A stretch of DNA of 64,000 nt from Pseudomonadota bacterium (GTDB lineage Bacteria; Myxococcota_A; UBA796; GCA-2862545): NCBI GenBank assembly GCA_947505245.1, contig CANNIZ010000012.1, positions 1 through 64,000 on the forward strand, in the 5' to 3' direction. Every line of letters begins with the position of its first letter. Position 1 is the stretch's first letter. Shown in pieces: positions 1-9,374 of this stretch. Both the position numbers and the translations under genes were made by a program. Under the pieces are notes generated by a model, which did no database searches, had not been told where the DNA came from, and was given only the letters and a program-made list of their open reading frames with translations.

Positions 1-1301
1 GGGATGCCCCCCGCGCGAAGGCGCTCGTAGTCGTAGGCGTGGTCGAAGCGATCCCCGAGCGCGTCGGCGGTATCGCCGAACATGGCCGCGACGTAGTGGG
101 TGGGCTGCACGCTCACCACCATGCCCAACGCGACGATCCGCGCGATGTCGTCGTCGTCGGGCAACACGCAGTGCTCGAGGACGTGTGTTTGGGTGAGCCC
201 ACCGCGCGACGTCGCGACCGCCTCGAACGCGTCGAGCGTGGCGTCGATCGCCGCGTCGCCGTTCACGTGCAGCTTGAGCGGCATGCCTTCGGCTTCAGCC
301 GCATCGACGACGGCGGTGAGGTCCTCCGTCGTCCAATACGCCGATCCCACCGACGTCGAATCGACATACGGCTCCTCGAGCCACGCTTCCGCGCTGCCCA
401 TCGAACCGTCGACCCACACCTTGCCGCCGCCGAAGCGTACGAGGTTGCCGTCGTAATCACCGCGCTCCGCCGCCACCGTCGCGACGTCGTCGAGCTTGAA
501 GATCGGCATGTAGTACGTGACGCGCAGCGGCAATTCCCCGCGATCTTCGAGGTCCCGGTAAATCCACGGGCGCCCGATCGGCATGCCGGGAACGGCGAGG
601 ATCTCGGACACGCCGGTGATCCCCGCCCTCGAGAATTGCTCCATCTGCGCCGGCAACGCGGCCGAGAGCAGCGCGTCGTCGTACGCCTCGAGCACCACCG
701 GCGACACGAGCGACACCGCGGTCTCGGCGAGCCAGCCCGTGAGCTCGCCGGTGTCGGGGTCGCGCCCGATCGTGCCGCCAGGCGGGTTCGGCGTGCTCGC
801 ATCAATCCCCGCGATCTCGAGCGCCTTCGCGTTCACGATCGCCTCGTGACCGGAATTCGACACGAGCAGCGCCGGGCGATCGGGTAGGACCGCGCTGATC
901 GGCCGCCCGTCCGGGGCGGCGATGTTCTCGGAGAGCCAGCCGTACCCGACGACCCACGGCTCTTCAGGGTGCTCCGGCGCGTAGTCGGCGACCGCGTTCG
1001 CCATCGAGGTCATCGACGGGGAGCCGAGCAACAGCAGCCGATCGAGCGCGAAGCTCCCCGCGAGCAGGTGGACGTGGGCGTCGTGAAAGCCCGGGTACAC
1101 ATGCGCGCCGCCGAGGTCGTGCGACTCGGTCTCCTTGCCGACGAGCTCGAGCGCGTCGGCGCCCGTCGCCACCACCACGCCGCCGCGGATCGCGAGCGCG
1201 TCGGTCGAGGACTCGACGTCGAGGTGGACGGTTCCCCCGGTGAGCACGAGGTCTGCGGGCGGGTCAGCCTTGCACGCCATCAACAGCACGAGCACGTTCA
1301 T
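1..1301 (-). CDS. Amidohydrolase-3 family lipoprotein (C-terminus beyond window)
   Basis: Metal-dependent amidohydrolase of the YtcJ/amidohydrolase-3 type. The ATG at 1301 opens a short lipoprotein-like leader (MNVLVLLMAC, Cys10), so the enzyme is probably anchored in the periplasm. It is followed by the beta-sandwich segment typical of the family (ADLVLTGGTVHLD) and a metal-binding HVH motif near residue 75. Further on are a conserved SNSGHEA segment, KLHVNGDAAID near residue 350 and LEHC. The frame runs off the left edge after 433 residues; relatives are about 550-600 residues, so roughly a quarter is missing. The substrate cannot be told from sequence. It is divergent from the lipoprotein gene at 1398. 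Confidence 0.85.
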   Translation of the reverse strand, partial: MNVLVLLMACKADPPADLVLTGGTVHLDVESSTDALAIRGGVVVATGADALELVGKETESHDLGGAHVYPGFHDAHVHLLAGSFALDRLLLLGSPSMTSMANAVADYAPEHPEEPWVVGYGWLSENIAAPDGRPISAVLPDRPALLVSNSGHEAIVNAKALEIAGIDASTPNPPGGTIGRDPDTGELTGWLAETAVSLVSPVVLEAYDDALLSAALPAQMEQFSRAGITGVSEILAVPGMPIGRPWIYRDLEDRGELPLRVTYYMPIFKLDDVATVAAERGDYDGNLVRFGGGKVWVDGSMGSAEAWLEEPYVDSTSVGSAYWTTEDLTAVVDAAEAEGMPLKLHVNGDAAIDATLDAFEAVATSRGGLTQTHVLEHCVLPDDDDIARIVALGMVVSVQPTHYVAAMFGDTADALGDRFDHAYDYERLRAGGI

Positions 1302-1397
1302 GATCGCTCCGACCGTCTCGCTATCGCCTTGACAGGTCGTTGGCTTGACACACGGCCGCCGCCCGGGAACGTTGTAGCGACCTGTTTGGAGCCGTTC

Positions 1398-2333
1398 ATG
1401 CTCGTCTGGGCCTTGATCGCCTGCGTCACCGAACCCCGCCTCGAGGTGTCGCGACCCACCTGCCAGGCCGATTACCTCACGTGGGCGGGCGGCCTCACCG
1501 AGTACGTCGATGCCGGCGGCGGTCGAGGCGACTTCGACGTCGATCCCGCCGGGCCCCTCGCGACGCGCGCGTTCGGGAACTACGAGCTGTCGAGCGGTGA
1601 TTTCGTCTACACGCTGGAGTACCAGCCCGACTACTGGCGCGCGAGCACCCGCGTCGAGGGGTACGGCTACGCCGCCACCACCGGCGACCTCGACATCGAG
1701 GCGATCTGGAAGACGACGGACGCCCTCGGCAAGACCTCGTCCGTCATGAAGCGCGACGTGCGCACCGGTTGCACAGTGGAGTCCACCGAGCTCGATATCC
1801 ACGAACGCGCGTGGGTGACCGAGGGGCGCTTCGTCGGATCGGAATTCGACTATACGCGCACGGGCCCGCTGTACGACTTCACCACACCGGGCGTCTACAC
1901 CGGTGTTTGGAAGTCGGATCTGACCGTAACGGAGTCGGTCGACCTCACGAGCGACGGCGTCGACTACACCGAAGACCGCACGGACGACGGCGCGGGCAAC
2001 ACGCGCGAAGACTGGGTGTGGGACGACGGGTCCACGCACCAGGAGGGCTACGACGAATACGACGTGACCGGCACGTGGACGAGCCACATCGAGTCGTCGT
2101 CGTCGTCGGAAGATTGCACGATCGACCGCGAGGTCGAATACAGCGGCGACGGCGGCGGAACCCTCGACTGCGGGGCCGGCGGGGTGTGCGATCTCACCTA
2201 CACGAACTGGGTTTGCACCCGGACGTGCAATGACGGCTCGTCGGGAAGCTGCTGGGCGAGCGCGTCCCTGGCGGCCGCGAGCCCCAAGGTGCACTTGTTC
2301 CCGCGCCAGGCTTCGCGGATGGGGTCGCGCTGA
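1398..2333 (+). CDS. Hypothetical lipoprotein
   Basis: A 311-residue protein with a very short leader ending in a lipobox (LIAC, Cys9), hence probably a lipoprotein. The ATG at 1398 is chosen because it places that leader at the N-terminus; the frame is open further upstream but that part lies antisense to the amidohydrolase gene. The body is rich in Asp, Thr, Tyr and Gly, with a run of serines near residue 235, and looks like an extracellular beta-rich protein. The last 30 residues turn basic and hydrophobic, unlike the rest, so a frameshift near the end is possible. No family recognised. Confidence 0.6.
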   Translation: MLVWALIACVTEPRLEVSRPTCQADYLTWAGGLTEYVDAGGGRGDFDVDPAGPLATRAFGNYELSSGDFVYTLEYQPDYWRASTRVEGYGYAATTGDLDIEAIWKTTDALGKTSSVMKRDVRTGCTVESTELDIHERAWVTEGRFVGSEFDYTRTGPLYDFTTPGVYTGVWKSDLTVTESVDLTSDGVDYTEDRTDDGAGNTREDWVWDDGSTHQEGYDEYDVTGTWTSHIESSSSSEDCTIDREVEYSGDGGGTLDCGAGGVCDLTYTNWVCTRTCNDGSSGSCWASASLAAASPKVHLFPRQASRMGSR

Positions 2334-2367
2334 GTTAAGCCGCCGATTCCAGGAACTCGGAGGCGAC

Positions 2368-3246
2368 TTGCTACGGTCCATGACCGGCTACGGACGTGGA
2401 GAGGCACACAGCGGTCGGGTGACCGTCGTGGTGGAGCTTCGCAGCGTCAACAACCGCTTCCGCGACCTTCAGGTGCGCTGTCCGCGCGAGTACCTGCCGC
2501 TCGAGCCGCGCATCAACAACGTGCTGAAGGACCCGTTCACACGCGGCCGGATCGACGCGTTCGTCCGCCGCTCGGTGCAGGGTCTGCAGGCCGAGATCCT
2601 CTGCGACAAGGCGCTCGTGCGCGAGTATGCGCGGATCATCAGCGAGATCGGCGCTGAGATGCACGCCGCACCTCAGAAAGAGGTCGGCATGTCCTTCATC
2701 CTCGGCCAGCCGGGCGTGCTCACCATCACCGAGGCCCCGGTCGATGTCATGGCAGAGTGGGACGTTTGCGACACGGCCCTTCAGGCCGCGATCGCCGACC
2801 TCACGCAGATGCGTGAAGCGGAAGGCTCAGCGCTCCGCAAGGACCTGCTGTACAACCTCGCCGAGATGTCGCGCTGCATCGAAGAGGTCGACGCGGCCGC
2901 CGCCGGCATCAACGACCGCATCCGCCTGCGCCTCGAGACCCGCATCCGACGCATGATCGGCGACCGCTACGAGGCCGCCCGCATCGTACAGGAAGCGGCC
3001 CTGCTCGCCGACAAGGCCGATATCTCCGAGGAGCTCACGCGCCTCAAGTCGCATTGCGACCAGTTCACCGAGGCGCTCGACGGCGACGAAGCCGTCGGTC
3101 GGCGGCTCGACTTTCTCCTACAAGAGATGCACCGCGAGGTGAACACGATCGGCTCGAAGGCCGCCGAACACCCGATCAGCCACCGCGTGGTCGAGATGAA
3201 GTCCGTCCTCGAGCGCATGCGTGAACAGGCCCAGAATGTCGAATGA
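2368..3246 (+). CDS. yicC: YicC family endoribonuclease-like protein
   Basis: Homologue of YicC, a stress-associated protein reported to act as an endoribonuclease; 292 residues against about 287 in E. coli. The TTG start at 2368 lies 4 bases after a GGAGG and gives the family N-terminus MLRSMTGYGRGE; an ATG at 2380 would remove four conserved residues and sits too far from the Shine-Dalgarno. The family segment VELRSVNNRFRDL and the C-terminal QEMHREVNTIGSKA / VVEMKSVLERMREQ are clear. It overlaps gmk, the usual yicC-gmk pairing. Confidence 0.92.
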   Translation: MLRSMTGYGRGEAHSGRVTVVVELRSVNNRFRDLQVRCPREYLPLEPRINNVLKDPFTRGRIDAFVRRSVQGLQAEILCDKALVREYARIISEIGAEMHAAPQKEVGMSFILGQPGVLTITEAPVDVMAEWDVCDTALQAAIADLTQMREAEGSALRKDLLYNLAEMSRCIEEVDAAAAGINDRIRLRLETRIRRMIGDRYEAARIVQEAALLADKADISEELTRLKSHCDQFTEALDGDEAVGRRLDFLLQEMHREVNTIGSKAAEHPISHRVVEMKSVLERMREQAQNVE

Positions 3247-3889
3247 CGCGACGCCGGTGTTCGGGACGCTCGCCCTCGAGCGCCCCGACCAGGGCGTGTT
3301 GTTCGTGGTGTCAGGCCCCTCCGGCGTCGGAAAGAGCACGCTGATCAAGAAGGCCATGGCGCGCATTCCAGGCCTGGAATTCTCGGTCAGCGCCACCACC
3401 CGCCCCGCGCGACCGAGCGAAGCCGACGGCCGCGAGTACCACTTCGTCAGCCCCGAAAAGTTCACAGCCCTGGTCGCAGAAGACGCCCTGCTCGAGCACG
3501 CGGCCGTGTACGACAAGCGGTACGGCACCCCGCGCGCGCCCGTGGAAGCCGCCATGTCGGAGGGTCGCAGCATCCTGCTCGACATCGACGTCGCGGGCGC
3601 ACGACAGGTGAAGCAGCGCCGCCCCGATGCCGTGTGGATCTACATCCTCCCGCCGTCCATTCCGTCGCTCGAGCAGCGGATCCGCGCCCGCGGGGACACC
3701 TCCGAGGACGTGATCCGGCGACGGATGGCCCAGGTCGGGCAGCAGCTCGCAGGTGCGCGTGAAGCCGACTACGTCGTCGTCAACGACGACCTCGCCACCG
3801 CCGACGCGGTGTTCGTCGGCGTGTTTCTCGCCGAGCTCGTCCGCCGCGATCGCCGCCAGAAGGCCACGGAACGCATCCTGGCGTCGTAA
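3236..3889 (+). CDS. gmk: Guanylate kinase
   Basis: ATP-dependent phosphorylation of GMP to GDP in the cytoplasm. The Walker A loop GPSGVGKST is at residues 27-35 from the ATG at 3236. The GMP-binding segment (SATTRPARPSEADGREYHFV) and LLDIDVAGARQVK follow. A GTG at 3221 is an alternative start adding five residues; both lie inside the end of yicC and neither has a good Shine-Dalgarno. Length (217 residues) is normal. Translation is probably coupled to yicC. Confidence 0.95.
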   Translation: MSNDATPVFGTLALERPDQGVLFVVSGPSGVGKSTLIKKAMARIPGLEFSVSATTRPARPSEADGREYHFVSPEKFTALVAEDALLEHAAVYDKRYGTPRAPVEAAMSEGRSILLDIDVAGARQVKQRRPDAVWIYILPPSIPSLEQRIRARGDTSEDVIRRRMAQVGQQLAGAREADYVVVNDDLATADAVFVGVFLAELVRRDRRQKATERILAS

Positions 3890-3898
3890 GCAGCGCGC

Positions 3899-5440
3899 TC
3901 AGAACGGCAGCTGAACGCTCGACGCCGCTTCGATGACGTAGCTGATCGCTACCTCGCGCCTGCCGCCCGCCTCCACCACGAGGTTCCACACCAGCATGCC
4001 ATCGGCATCAGGTCCGTGATCCGCCGCCGGCGTGCACGTCGGGCGCGCGACCTTCACGTCCCCGATCTCGCTCATCGGCACGCGCTCCTTGAGCTCGACC
4101 GCGACCGACGTGCCGCCGAGGTTCACGAGGCGAACGCTCGTCTCGAACGTCCAGGTCTGCCAGCCGGTCAGGCGCGCGCGCTCCACCTTGCGCGCCGAAG
4201 AGCGCGTCACCCGCGCTCCGTCATGGCTGCCCCAGCCCAACAGGAACGGCTCGTTCGGCGCGACGAACCCGATGCGGCCGCGTCCCACGGCATACGCCCG
4301 CCCATCTTCCTCGCGAAACAGCTGAACGGGACCCGCGAGCAACGGGCGGCTGCCCGCGTTCGTCTGCCTCGTCCGCAACACCACCTGCGCCGACGGCTCC
4401 GGGTGGGCGACGTACGTTCCGCTCGCGTCGACCTCCCACGTCTCGAGCCGCACCGCGACGGGCCGACCGTCGGAGGGCACGTCCACAGGCCGAGGGGCGG
4501 TGAACGTTCGCGGCTCACCGCCGTCCTCAACGCCGGGCACGCTCGGCGCCCTGCGCGACGCGCCATGACGCGCGACCTCCACGACCTCCTCGCGCGCGCT
4601 GACCACCACCGTCGTGTCCTTCTTCCGGCTCCGGATCGCGTCATCCGTGAGCACGGGTGGATCCGATCGTTCGCCGGGGCGCGCCGTCGAGCACACCAGC
4701 TCCACGCCGTTCCAGTCCTCGCCGGTGGCGTTCCAGGTGATGGCGCCAACTTCCCACGCCGTTCGCAGGCCGCTCGGCGACCGCTTGAGCGTCGCGCGGT
4801 GCGAAGGCCTCCAGACGCCGCAGGGGACCGTGCAACGAACGATCACGTGACGCGCCGTCGACGTTTCGGGTACGAACACGCTCAATACGAGCTCAGCCTG
4901 CCACGTGGAGCGGCCGCTGCGCGCGATCGCGAGTCGTCGCTCGACGTCCGCGAGCTCCCGCCGAACCGCGTCCAACGCGAGCCGTGGACCGCAGGCCGCT
5001 TCGATCGCGTCCGCCCTGCCCTGCGCGAGCCCGCGCACGGCCGACGCGCCCTCGGTCGGATCCTCGCGGTGCATCAGACGCGGCACCGTCGCCAGCGCCG
5101 CCTCCAGGGTCTGCTCCGCGTGGCGCGCGACGTCCGCGCTCCGCGTCACGGCGGCCTCGGCCACCCGGACCTCGGCGACCAGGGCCACGCGGCGCGCCTC
5201 GAGGCCGGTCGCGAGCTCCCCGTCCGCGGCGCTCTGCACGACGGCCCAGCGCCGCACGCGAGCCTCCTCGACGACGACGCCGTCACCGGGGAACACGAGC
5301 GAGCGCTCGTCCATCAGCGGCGTGACGCCAGCTACCGTCAGCGTGTGCCGACCTGGTCCCGGCACCGGAACCAGGCGCGTGATCGCTGCGCGGTCTTCGA
5401 ACAGCTCGACCCGCGTAACGGGCGCCTGAATCGCACTCAT
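3899..5440 (-). CDS. MuiA-type DUF4139 domain protein (shorter paralogue)
   Basis: 513 residues. An N-terminal beta domain (VTRVELFEDRAAITR, DUF4140-like) is followed by an Ala/Arg-rich helical segment (about 75-175) and a C-terminal DUF4139 region with the family signature ATGEDWNGVEL near residue 240 and a final beta domain (ELKERVPMSEIGDVKV). Proteins of this 'mucoidy inhibitor A' group are poorly understood; their biochemical function is unknown. The ATG at 5440 overlaps the stop of the upstream paralogue (ATGA at 5437-5440), so the two are co-translated. No signal peptide is visible, so it may be cytoplasmic. Confidence 0.8.
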   Translation of the reverse strand: MSAIQAPVTRVELFEDRAAITRLVPVPGPGRHTLTVAGVTPLMDERSLVFPGDGVVVEEARVRRWAVVQSAADGELATGLEARRVALVAEVRVAEAAVTRSADVARHAEQTLEAALATVPRLMHREDPTEGASAVRGLAQGRADAIEAACGPRLALDAVRRELADVERRLAIARSGRSTWQAELVLSVFVPETSTARHVIVRCTVPCGVWRPSHRATLKRSPSGLRTAWEVGAITWNATGEDWNGVELVCSTARPGERSDPPVLTDDAIRSRKKDTTVVVSAREEVVEVARHGASRRAPSVPGVEDGGEPRTFTAPRPVDVPSDGRPVAVRLETWEVDASGTYVAHPEPSAQVVLRTRQTNAGSRPLLAGPVQLFREEDGRAYAVGRGRIGFVAPNEPFLLGWGSHDGARVTRSSARKVERARLTGWQTWTFETSVRLVNLGGTSVAVELKERVPMSEIGDVKVARPTCTPAADHGPDADGMLVWNLVVEAGGRREVAISYVIEAASSVQLPF

Positions 5441-7518
5441 CGCCGCTCCCCGCCGTCGATCTCGAGCTTGGACCCGAGCGTGACGGTGAAATGCAGGTTC
5501 GCCTTCACCTTGCCGCCGGCCGGCACCGACACGAGCTGGCGCCGGCCCCCTTGCAGGATCGGACCGTTGGAGTCATCGCCCTTGTACACGTCGGCCGCTG
5601 GAGAAGCCGCGACCAGCTCCACCGTGATCTCCGAGTCGTCGGTGATCGGCAGACGATCGAGCAGCTCGATCTCGGCCGTGCGCCCGAGCGACGACGCGAT
5701 CTCGACGTCCACCTCGGTGTGGATGCGCCGGTACCCGCCCATGAGCCCGGCAGACTCCTCGCGGTAACGGACGTTCCTCGCGACCTTCAGGCCCTCTTCG
5801 GGCCCGAGTCCGATCACGACTTCGCCCCCCTTTGCGCTGCCGGCCCATGCGGCGACCAGGACGAGCGCACCGTCCACGTGGACGTCCACCGGACCGGCCA
5901 GGAGCGGCACAGCGTGCGTGAGTCGCGCACGCACCGTGCGAAACGCGCGGGGATCCGATCGCGGCACCGCCCGATAGCGCACGTCCAGGATGAGCTCGTC
6001 CTCGAACAGGCTCACGGCATGAAACCGCTCGTCCGACGGGACATCCGCGACGCCTGCCGCATCGTACCGATAGGCCGCCTCGTCGATCGTTCCAGGGAGC
6101 GTATGGGCGCCGGCAAGCCCGTCGAAGCGGAGCTGATCGCGCGACCCGCGCTGCGTCGCCCGCGCCCGCGCGACCGCTGACGTGCCCGCAGCGGGCAGAC
6201 CAAGGTCATCCGCCGGATCGACCGGAGCGAGCCGGCCCCGCTTGTCGGACGAGCCGTCGAACGCCCCGAGCCGAAGCGCGCTGTAGTCGAGCAGATCGGG
6301 GTTCACCTCGAGGGGACCCGGGAGGTTCGCGTCCATCTTGCGCTTCGCTGACTGACGCGCAGCTGACGGAGCGGCCGAAGGTGCGGCCGTCGCACCATCA
6401 TCGGCGAGGTCGCCGACGGCGCTCACCATGGCGCCGACGCTGGCCCCGAACCCGGCCAGCAATCCGGCCCCTTTGGGAGAGCCGCGCGACGGCATCGACG
6501 CGGCCACCGTCGCGGTCGGCATCGACTGTGATTGCACCCGCGGCGCGGGACTGGGTGGCGGCGGCGGCGCACCTGGCGGCGGCATCGCAAACGCCATGCT
6601 CACCGCCGGTGAGGGCTCGGCGAGCTCGAGCAAGTCGAGCTCCTCGGACAGCGGGTGCAGATCGGCCGGGAACAGAGCGTCAAGGCCAGGCGGCAGCTCC
6701 CGCCATGGGCTGACGGGAGGCGGCTGCGGCTTCCCGAGCCGAAGCGCCGGCAGGTCTGGAACGTCGAGCACGCGGGCGGACGGCGCCGTCGAGAACGCGA
6801 GCTTCACGCCGCGCCAATCCTCGCCGGTGGCCTGCGCCACCAGGGCACGCGCGAGGAAGCGCGCCTTCCTTAGGCCCGCGTCGGCGAACAGCGCGTACGT
6901 GGGCACCCAGGCGGCGCCGTCCACGCGGTAGGACACGGCGACCTCGAGCTCGCCCTCGCCCTCCACCGCGATCGCGAGTCGATTCGAGGGCACCCAGAAC
7001 CGATACCGATCCTCGGAGCTCGCCTGGGCAGCGCGCTGCTCGGCAACGTGAAGTTGCTCGCGGGCCTCGCGAAGCCGCTCGACGAGCGCGATGCGACCCT
7101 CATCGAGCTCGGCCGCCCACGCGGCGAGGCCGGCCGCCACTCGCCCCCACGCGACGAGCCGCGACGCCGTCGGCTGTTCCTCCGGGAACGGAGCCCCTGG
7201 CAACACCCGAAACACCATCGCCCGCGTCGTGGCCAGGGCCGTGTCTTTCGCCTCGAGGCGCGCCACGCACGCCCTCGCCTCATAGAGCGCACGATCGACC
7301 TCAGGTTCCGCGCCGCGTTCAAGGCCGCTCACGTCGATCGACAGGCGCCAACCCGACGGCGTCGTGCCCACGACCTCGACCCGCACGGAGCCTTCATCGA
7401 CGATCATCGGCAGCCCGGTGACCACCACCGCCCCCGCGATCACGTTCAGTCGGCCCCGGCGATGCACGAGGGCTCCGTCGCGGTGAACCACGACCTCGGC
7501 GATCGGCAGGCTACCCAC
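5437..7518 (-). CDS. MuiA-type DUF4139 domain protein (longer paralogue)
   Basis: 693 residues, GTG start. It has the same architecture as the downstream paralogue: N-terminal beta domain (AEVVVHRDGALVHRRG), a helical region with coiled-coil character (about 75-165), then VSYRVDGAAWVPTYALF and the signature ATGEDWRGVKLAFST near residue 235. It differs by a roughly 150-residue insertion (about 300-450) rich in Pro, Ala, Ser and Gly, likely disordered. The C-terminus (EIELLDRLPITDDSEITVEL) matches the family. Two adjacent unequal paralogues suggest a heteromeric pair. Function unknown. Confidence 0.8.
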   Translation of the reverse strand: MGSLPIAEVVVHRDGALVHRRGRLNVIAGAVVVTGLPMIVDEGSVRVEVVGTTPSGWRLSIDVSGLERGAEPEVDRALYEARACVARLEAKDTALATTRAMVFRVLPGAPFPEEQPTASRLVAWGRVAAGLAAWAAELDEGRIALVERLREAREQLHVAEQRAAQASSEDRYRFWVPSNRLAIAVEGEGELEVAVSYRVDGAAWVPTYALFADAGLRKARFLARALVAQATGEDWRGVKLAFSTAPSARVLDVPDLPALRLGKPQPPPVSPWRELPPGLDALFPADLHPLSEELDLLELAEPSPAVSMAFAMPPPGAPPPPPSPAPRVQSQSMPTATVAASMPSRGSPKGAGLLAGFGASVGAMVSAVGDLADDGATAAPSAAPSAARQSAKRKMDANLPGPLEVNPDLLDYSALRLGAFDGSSDKRGRLAPVDPADDLGLPAAGTSAVARARATQRGSRDQLRFDGLAGAHTLPGTIDEAAYRYDAAGVADVPSDERFHAVSLFEDELILDVRYRAVPRSDPRAFRTVRARLTHAVPLLAGPVDVHVDGALVLVAAWAGSAKGGEVVIGLGPEEGLKVARNVRYREESAGLMGGYRRIHTEVDVEIASSLGRTAEIELLDRLPITDDSEITVELVAASPAADVYKGDDSNGPILQGGRRQLVSVPAGGKVKANLHFTVTLGSKLEIDGGERR

Positions 7519-8113
7519 GTTTCGTCTCTGGGATGACGAGCGCGAATTTCACGTATTTTGGCTTCTCCTGGCGCTCGCCGACGAAGCTGTCACCGATGAC
7601 CACGCTCCGGCTCACGCGTCGCAGCTTGTCCACCATGCCGCCGTAGGTCGCGCGCGGAAACAGCCCGCGATCGTTGCTCGCGAGCTCGGGAAACTCCGGA
7701 TGCCTCTCCTTCGGGAGCGTCCGGTAGTCGATCCACACCTCGCCCGGCTTGTCGGGCGCGTCGTACGCGCGAAAGTGGCCGGGACCCACCCACCACGTCA
7801 CGAACGCCGAGTTGTGGTTGTACCCGACGATCTCGTCTCCTACGCGCGCAAAGCGCTTCTGAAACCAGCAAAACACCGGAAGCGCGTTCTTTCCCTCGCA
7901 GATGGTCACGCCGTCGTCCACGAGCAGCTCCGCCACCTTGAGCTCGGTGTCCTTCGCGTGGTCCCACATCGCCGTGAGCTGGCCCCACCCGAGCCCTCGC
8001 ACGAAATTCACGCGCGCCTCGTGGCTGACGCCGTCCAGCGCCGTAGCGAGCGGTTCCAGGCGGTCCACCAGGGATGGGAGCGGGATTTCCCGGATGGCAA
8101 GGGCTGTCGACAC
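7511..8113 (-). CDS. Hypothetical protein
   Basis: 200 residues from the GTG at 8113, chosen because a GGAGG sits 5 bases upstream; the frame continues further upstream but that part lies antisense to the next gene. The protein is soluble, with many aromatic residues in the middle (VFCWFQKRFARVGDEIVGYN, FVTWWVGPGHFRAYD), which suggests a compact beta-rich fold. No family recognised. Its end overlaps the start of the longer DUF4139 gene by 8 bases, so the three minus-strand genes probably form one operon and may act together. Confidence 0.7.
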   Translation of the reverse strand: MSTALAIREIPLPSLVDRLEPLATALDGVSHEARVNFVRGLGWGQLTAMWDHAKDTELKVAELLVDDGVTICEGKNALPVFCWFQKRFARVGDEIVGYNHNSAFVTWWVGPGHFRAYDAPDKPGEVWIDYRTLPKERHPEFPELASNDRGLFPRATYGGMVDKLRRVSRSVVIGDSFVGERQEKPKYVKFALVIPETKRG

Positions 8114-8204
8114 GGTGACCTCCACACGTGCCGCCAGCGTAACCACCGAATCGTCGGGCGTGCGATGGTCGGCGCCGCGCGTTAGCCGCCGCGACGGAGG
8201 CGAG

Positions 8205-9374
8205 ATGTCGACCAGCGAGGACCGCGCGTTGCGTGCGGAAGGGGAAATTGGGCGTTTCAACTCGTTCTTTCCAATCCTTCCGAGGCTCGGCAACCGCTGG
8301 GCGGCCTCCCGCCCGTGGGAAGGGCGCACCATCGCGCTGAACCTCCACCTCACCACGATCACCGGAAACCTCGTTCGTGAGATGGCGCTCGGCGGCGGCA
8401 CGTTCGTGCTCAGCGCCGCAAACCCGGCGACGACCGATCCCGGCACGGTCGAGTTCATCCGCAACCAGGGCGTCTCCGTTTACACTGGCGGAGACGGCGA
8501 AGATCGCCATCTGCAGGCCCTCGGGCACAACCCCGACTTCCTCGTCGACGTCGGCTTCGACCTGATCGGCACCTTGCTCGACAAGCGGCCCGCCCAGGCC
8601 GCGAAGGTCCGCGGGGCCGTCGAGGTCACGCGCAGCGGGATCACGCGCCTCCGCGAGCGCGCAGCCAAGGCCCGCATCCCCTTCCCGGTCGTCAACATCA
8701 ACGACGGGCGGCTCAAGAAGGCTGTCGAGAACCGCCACGGCGTCGGTGAAGCGTTCTGGCAGGCCGTGTGCCGCCTCACGGGCATGCACCTCGCTGGCCG
8801 CCGCGTCGCCGTGTTCGGCTACGGCCCCGTCGGAAAGGGCCTCGCGATCTACGGCCGCGCGGCCGGCATGCTCGTCGACGTCGTCGAACTCGACCCGGTG
8901 CGGCGCCTGTTCGCACACTACGACGGCTTCGGAACGCCAACGGTCGAAGAGGCCGTCGCGCGCGCCCAGATCGCCGTCACCGCCACGGGCGTCTCGCGCG
9001 TGATCACCGCTGACGTCGTCGCCAAAGCGAGGGATGGCCTCGTGCTCGCGAACGCCGGCCACGGCGGCGACGAGATCGCGCTCGAGACCATCCAGCAGGC
9101 CGCACAACGCGAAGACCAGGTCGCCGACCACGTCATCCGATACCACCTCGAAGGCGGCCCCCGTGTGACGGTCCTCGGCGGCGGTCACCCGCTGAACATC
9201 GTGCTGAATTCGGGCTCCCCCGAGCCCGTGCTGCTTCACTACGCGGTGCTGGGTCTGACGCTCGATTGGATGGCCAAAGCCACGCTGCCAGCTGGCGAGC
9301 AGCCCGTCCCCGACGACATCGAAGCCGCCGCCGCTGCGTTGGCGCTCGAGGCGCTCGAAGTCCCCAGTGCCTGA
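8205..9374 (+). CDS. S-adenosylhomocysteine hydrolase homologue with altered active site
   Basis: 389 residues from the ATG at 8205, 4 bases after GGAGG. The SAHH fold is recognisable: NLHLT (matching CLHMT, His retained), VVNINDGRLKKAVEN (matching the NVND...KFDN segment, catalytic Lys retained) and the NAD-binding loop FGYGPVGKG near residue 204. By eye, however, several substrate-contacting residues differ: the DDGGD motif reads VDVGFD, EETTTG reads EVTRSG, and the Asp before the conserved Asn is Glu. It is also about 40 residues shorter than usual and lacks the C-terminal Lys/Tyr tail that closes over NAD. It may act on another nucleoside-like substrate. The downstream gene overlaps by 8 bases. 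Confidence 0.8.
   Translation: MSTSEDRALRAEGEIGRFNSFFPILPRLGNRWAASRPWEGRTIALNLHLTTITGNLVREMALGGGTFVLSAANPATTDPGTVEFIRNQGVSVYTGGDGEDRHLQALGHNPDFLVDVGFDLIGTLLDKRPAQAAKVRGAVEVTRSGITRLRERAAKARIPFPVVNINDGRLKKAVENRHGVGEAFWQAVCRLTGMHLAGRRVAVFGYGPVGKGLAIYGRAAGMLVDVVELDPVRRLFAHYDGFGTPTVEEAVARAQIAVTATGVSRVITADVVAKARDGLVLANAGHGGDEIALETIQQAAQREDQVADHVIRYHLEGGPRVTVLGGGHPLNIVLNSGSPEPVLLHYAVLGLTLDWMAKATLPAGEQPVPDDIEAAAAALALEALEVPSA

Noticed and set aside
1329-1373. Two TTGACA hexamers upstream of the lipoprotein gene at 1398
   Set aside because: Neither has a convincing -10 element at 16-18 bases, so no promoter was annotated.
4016-5767. A 583-residue open frame on the plus strand
   Set aside because: Antisense to the DUF4139 genes, Arg-rich, no motif.
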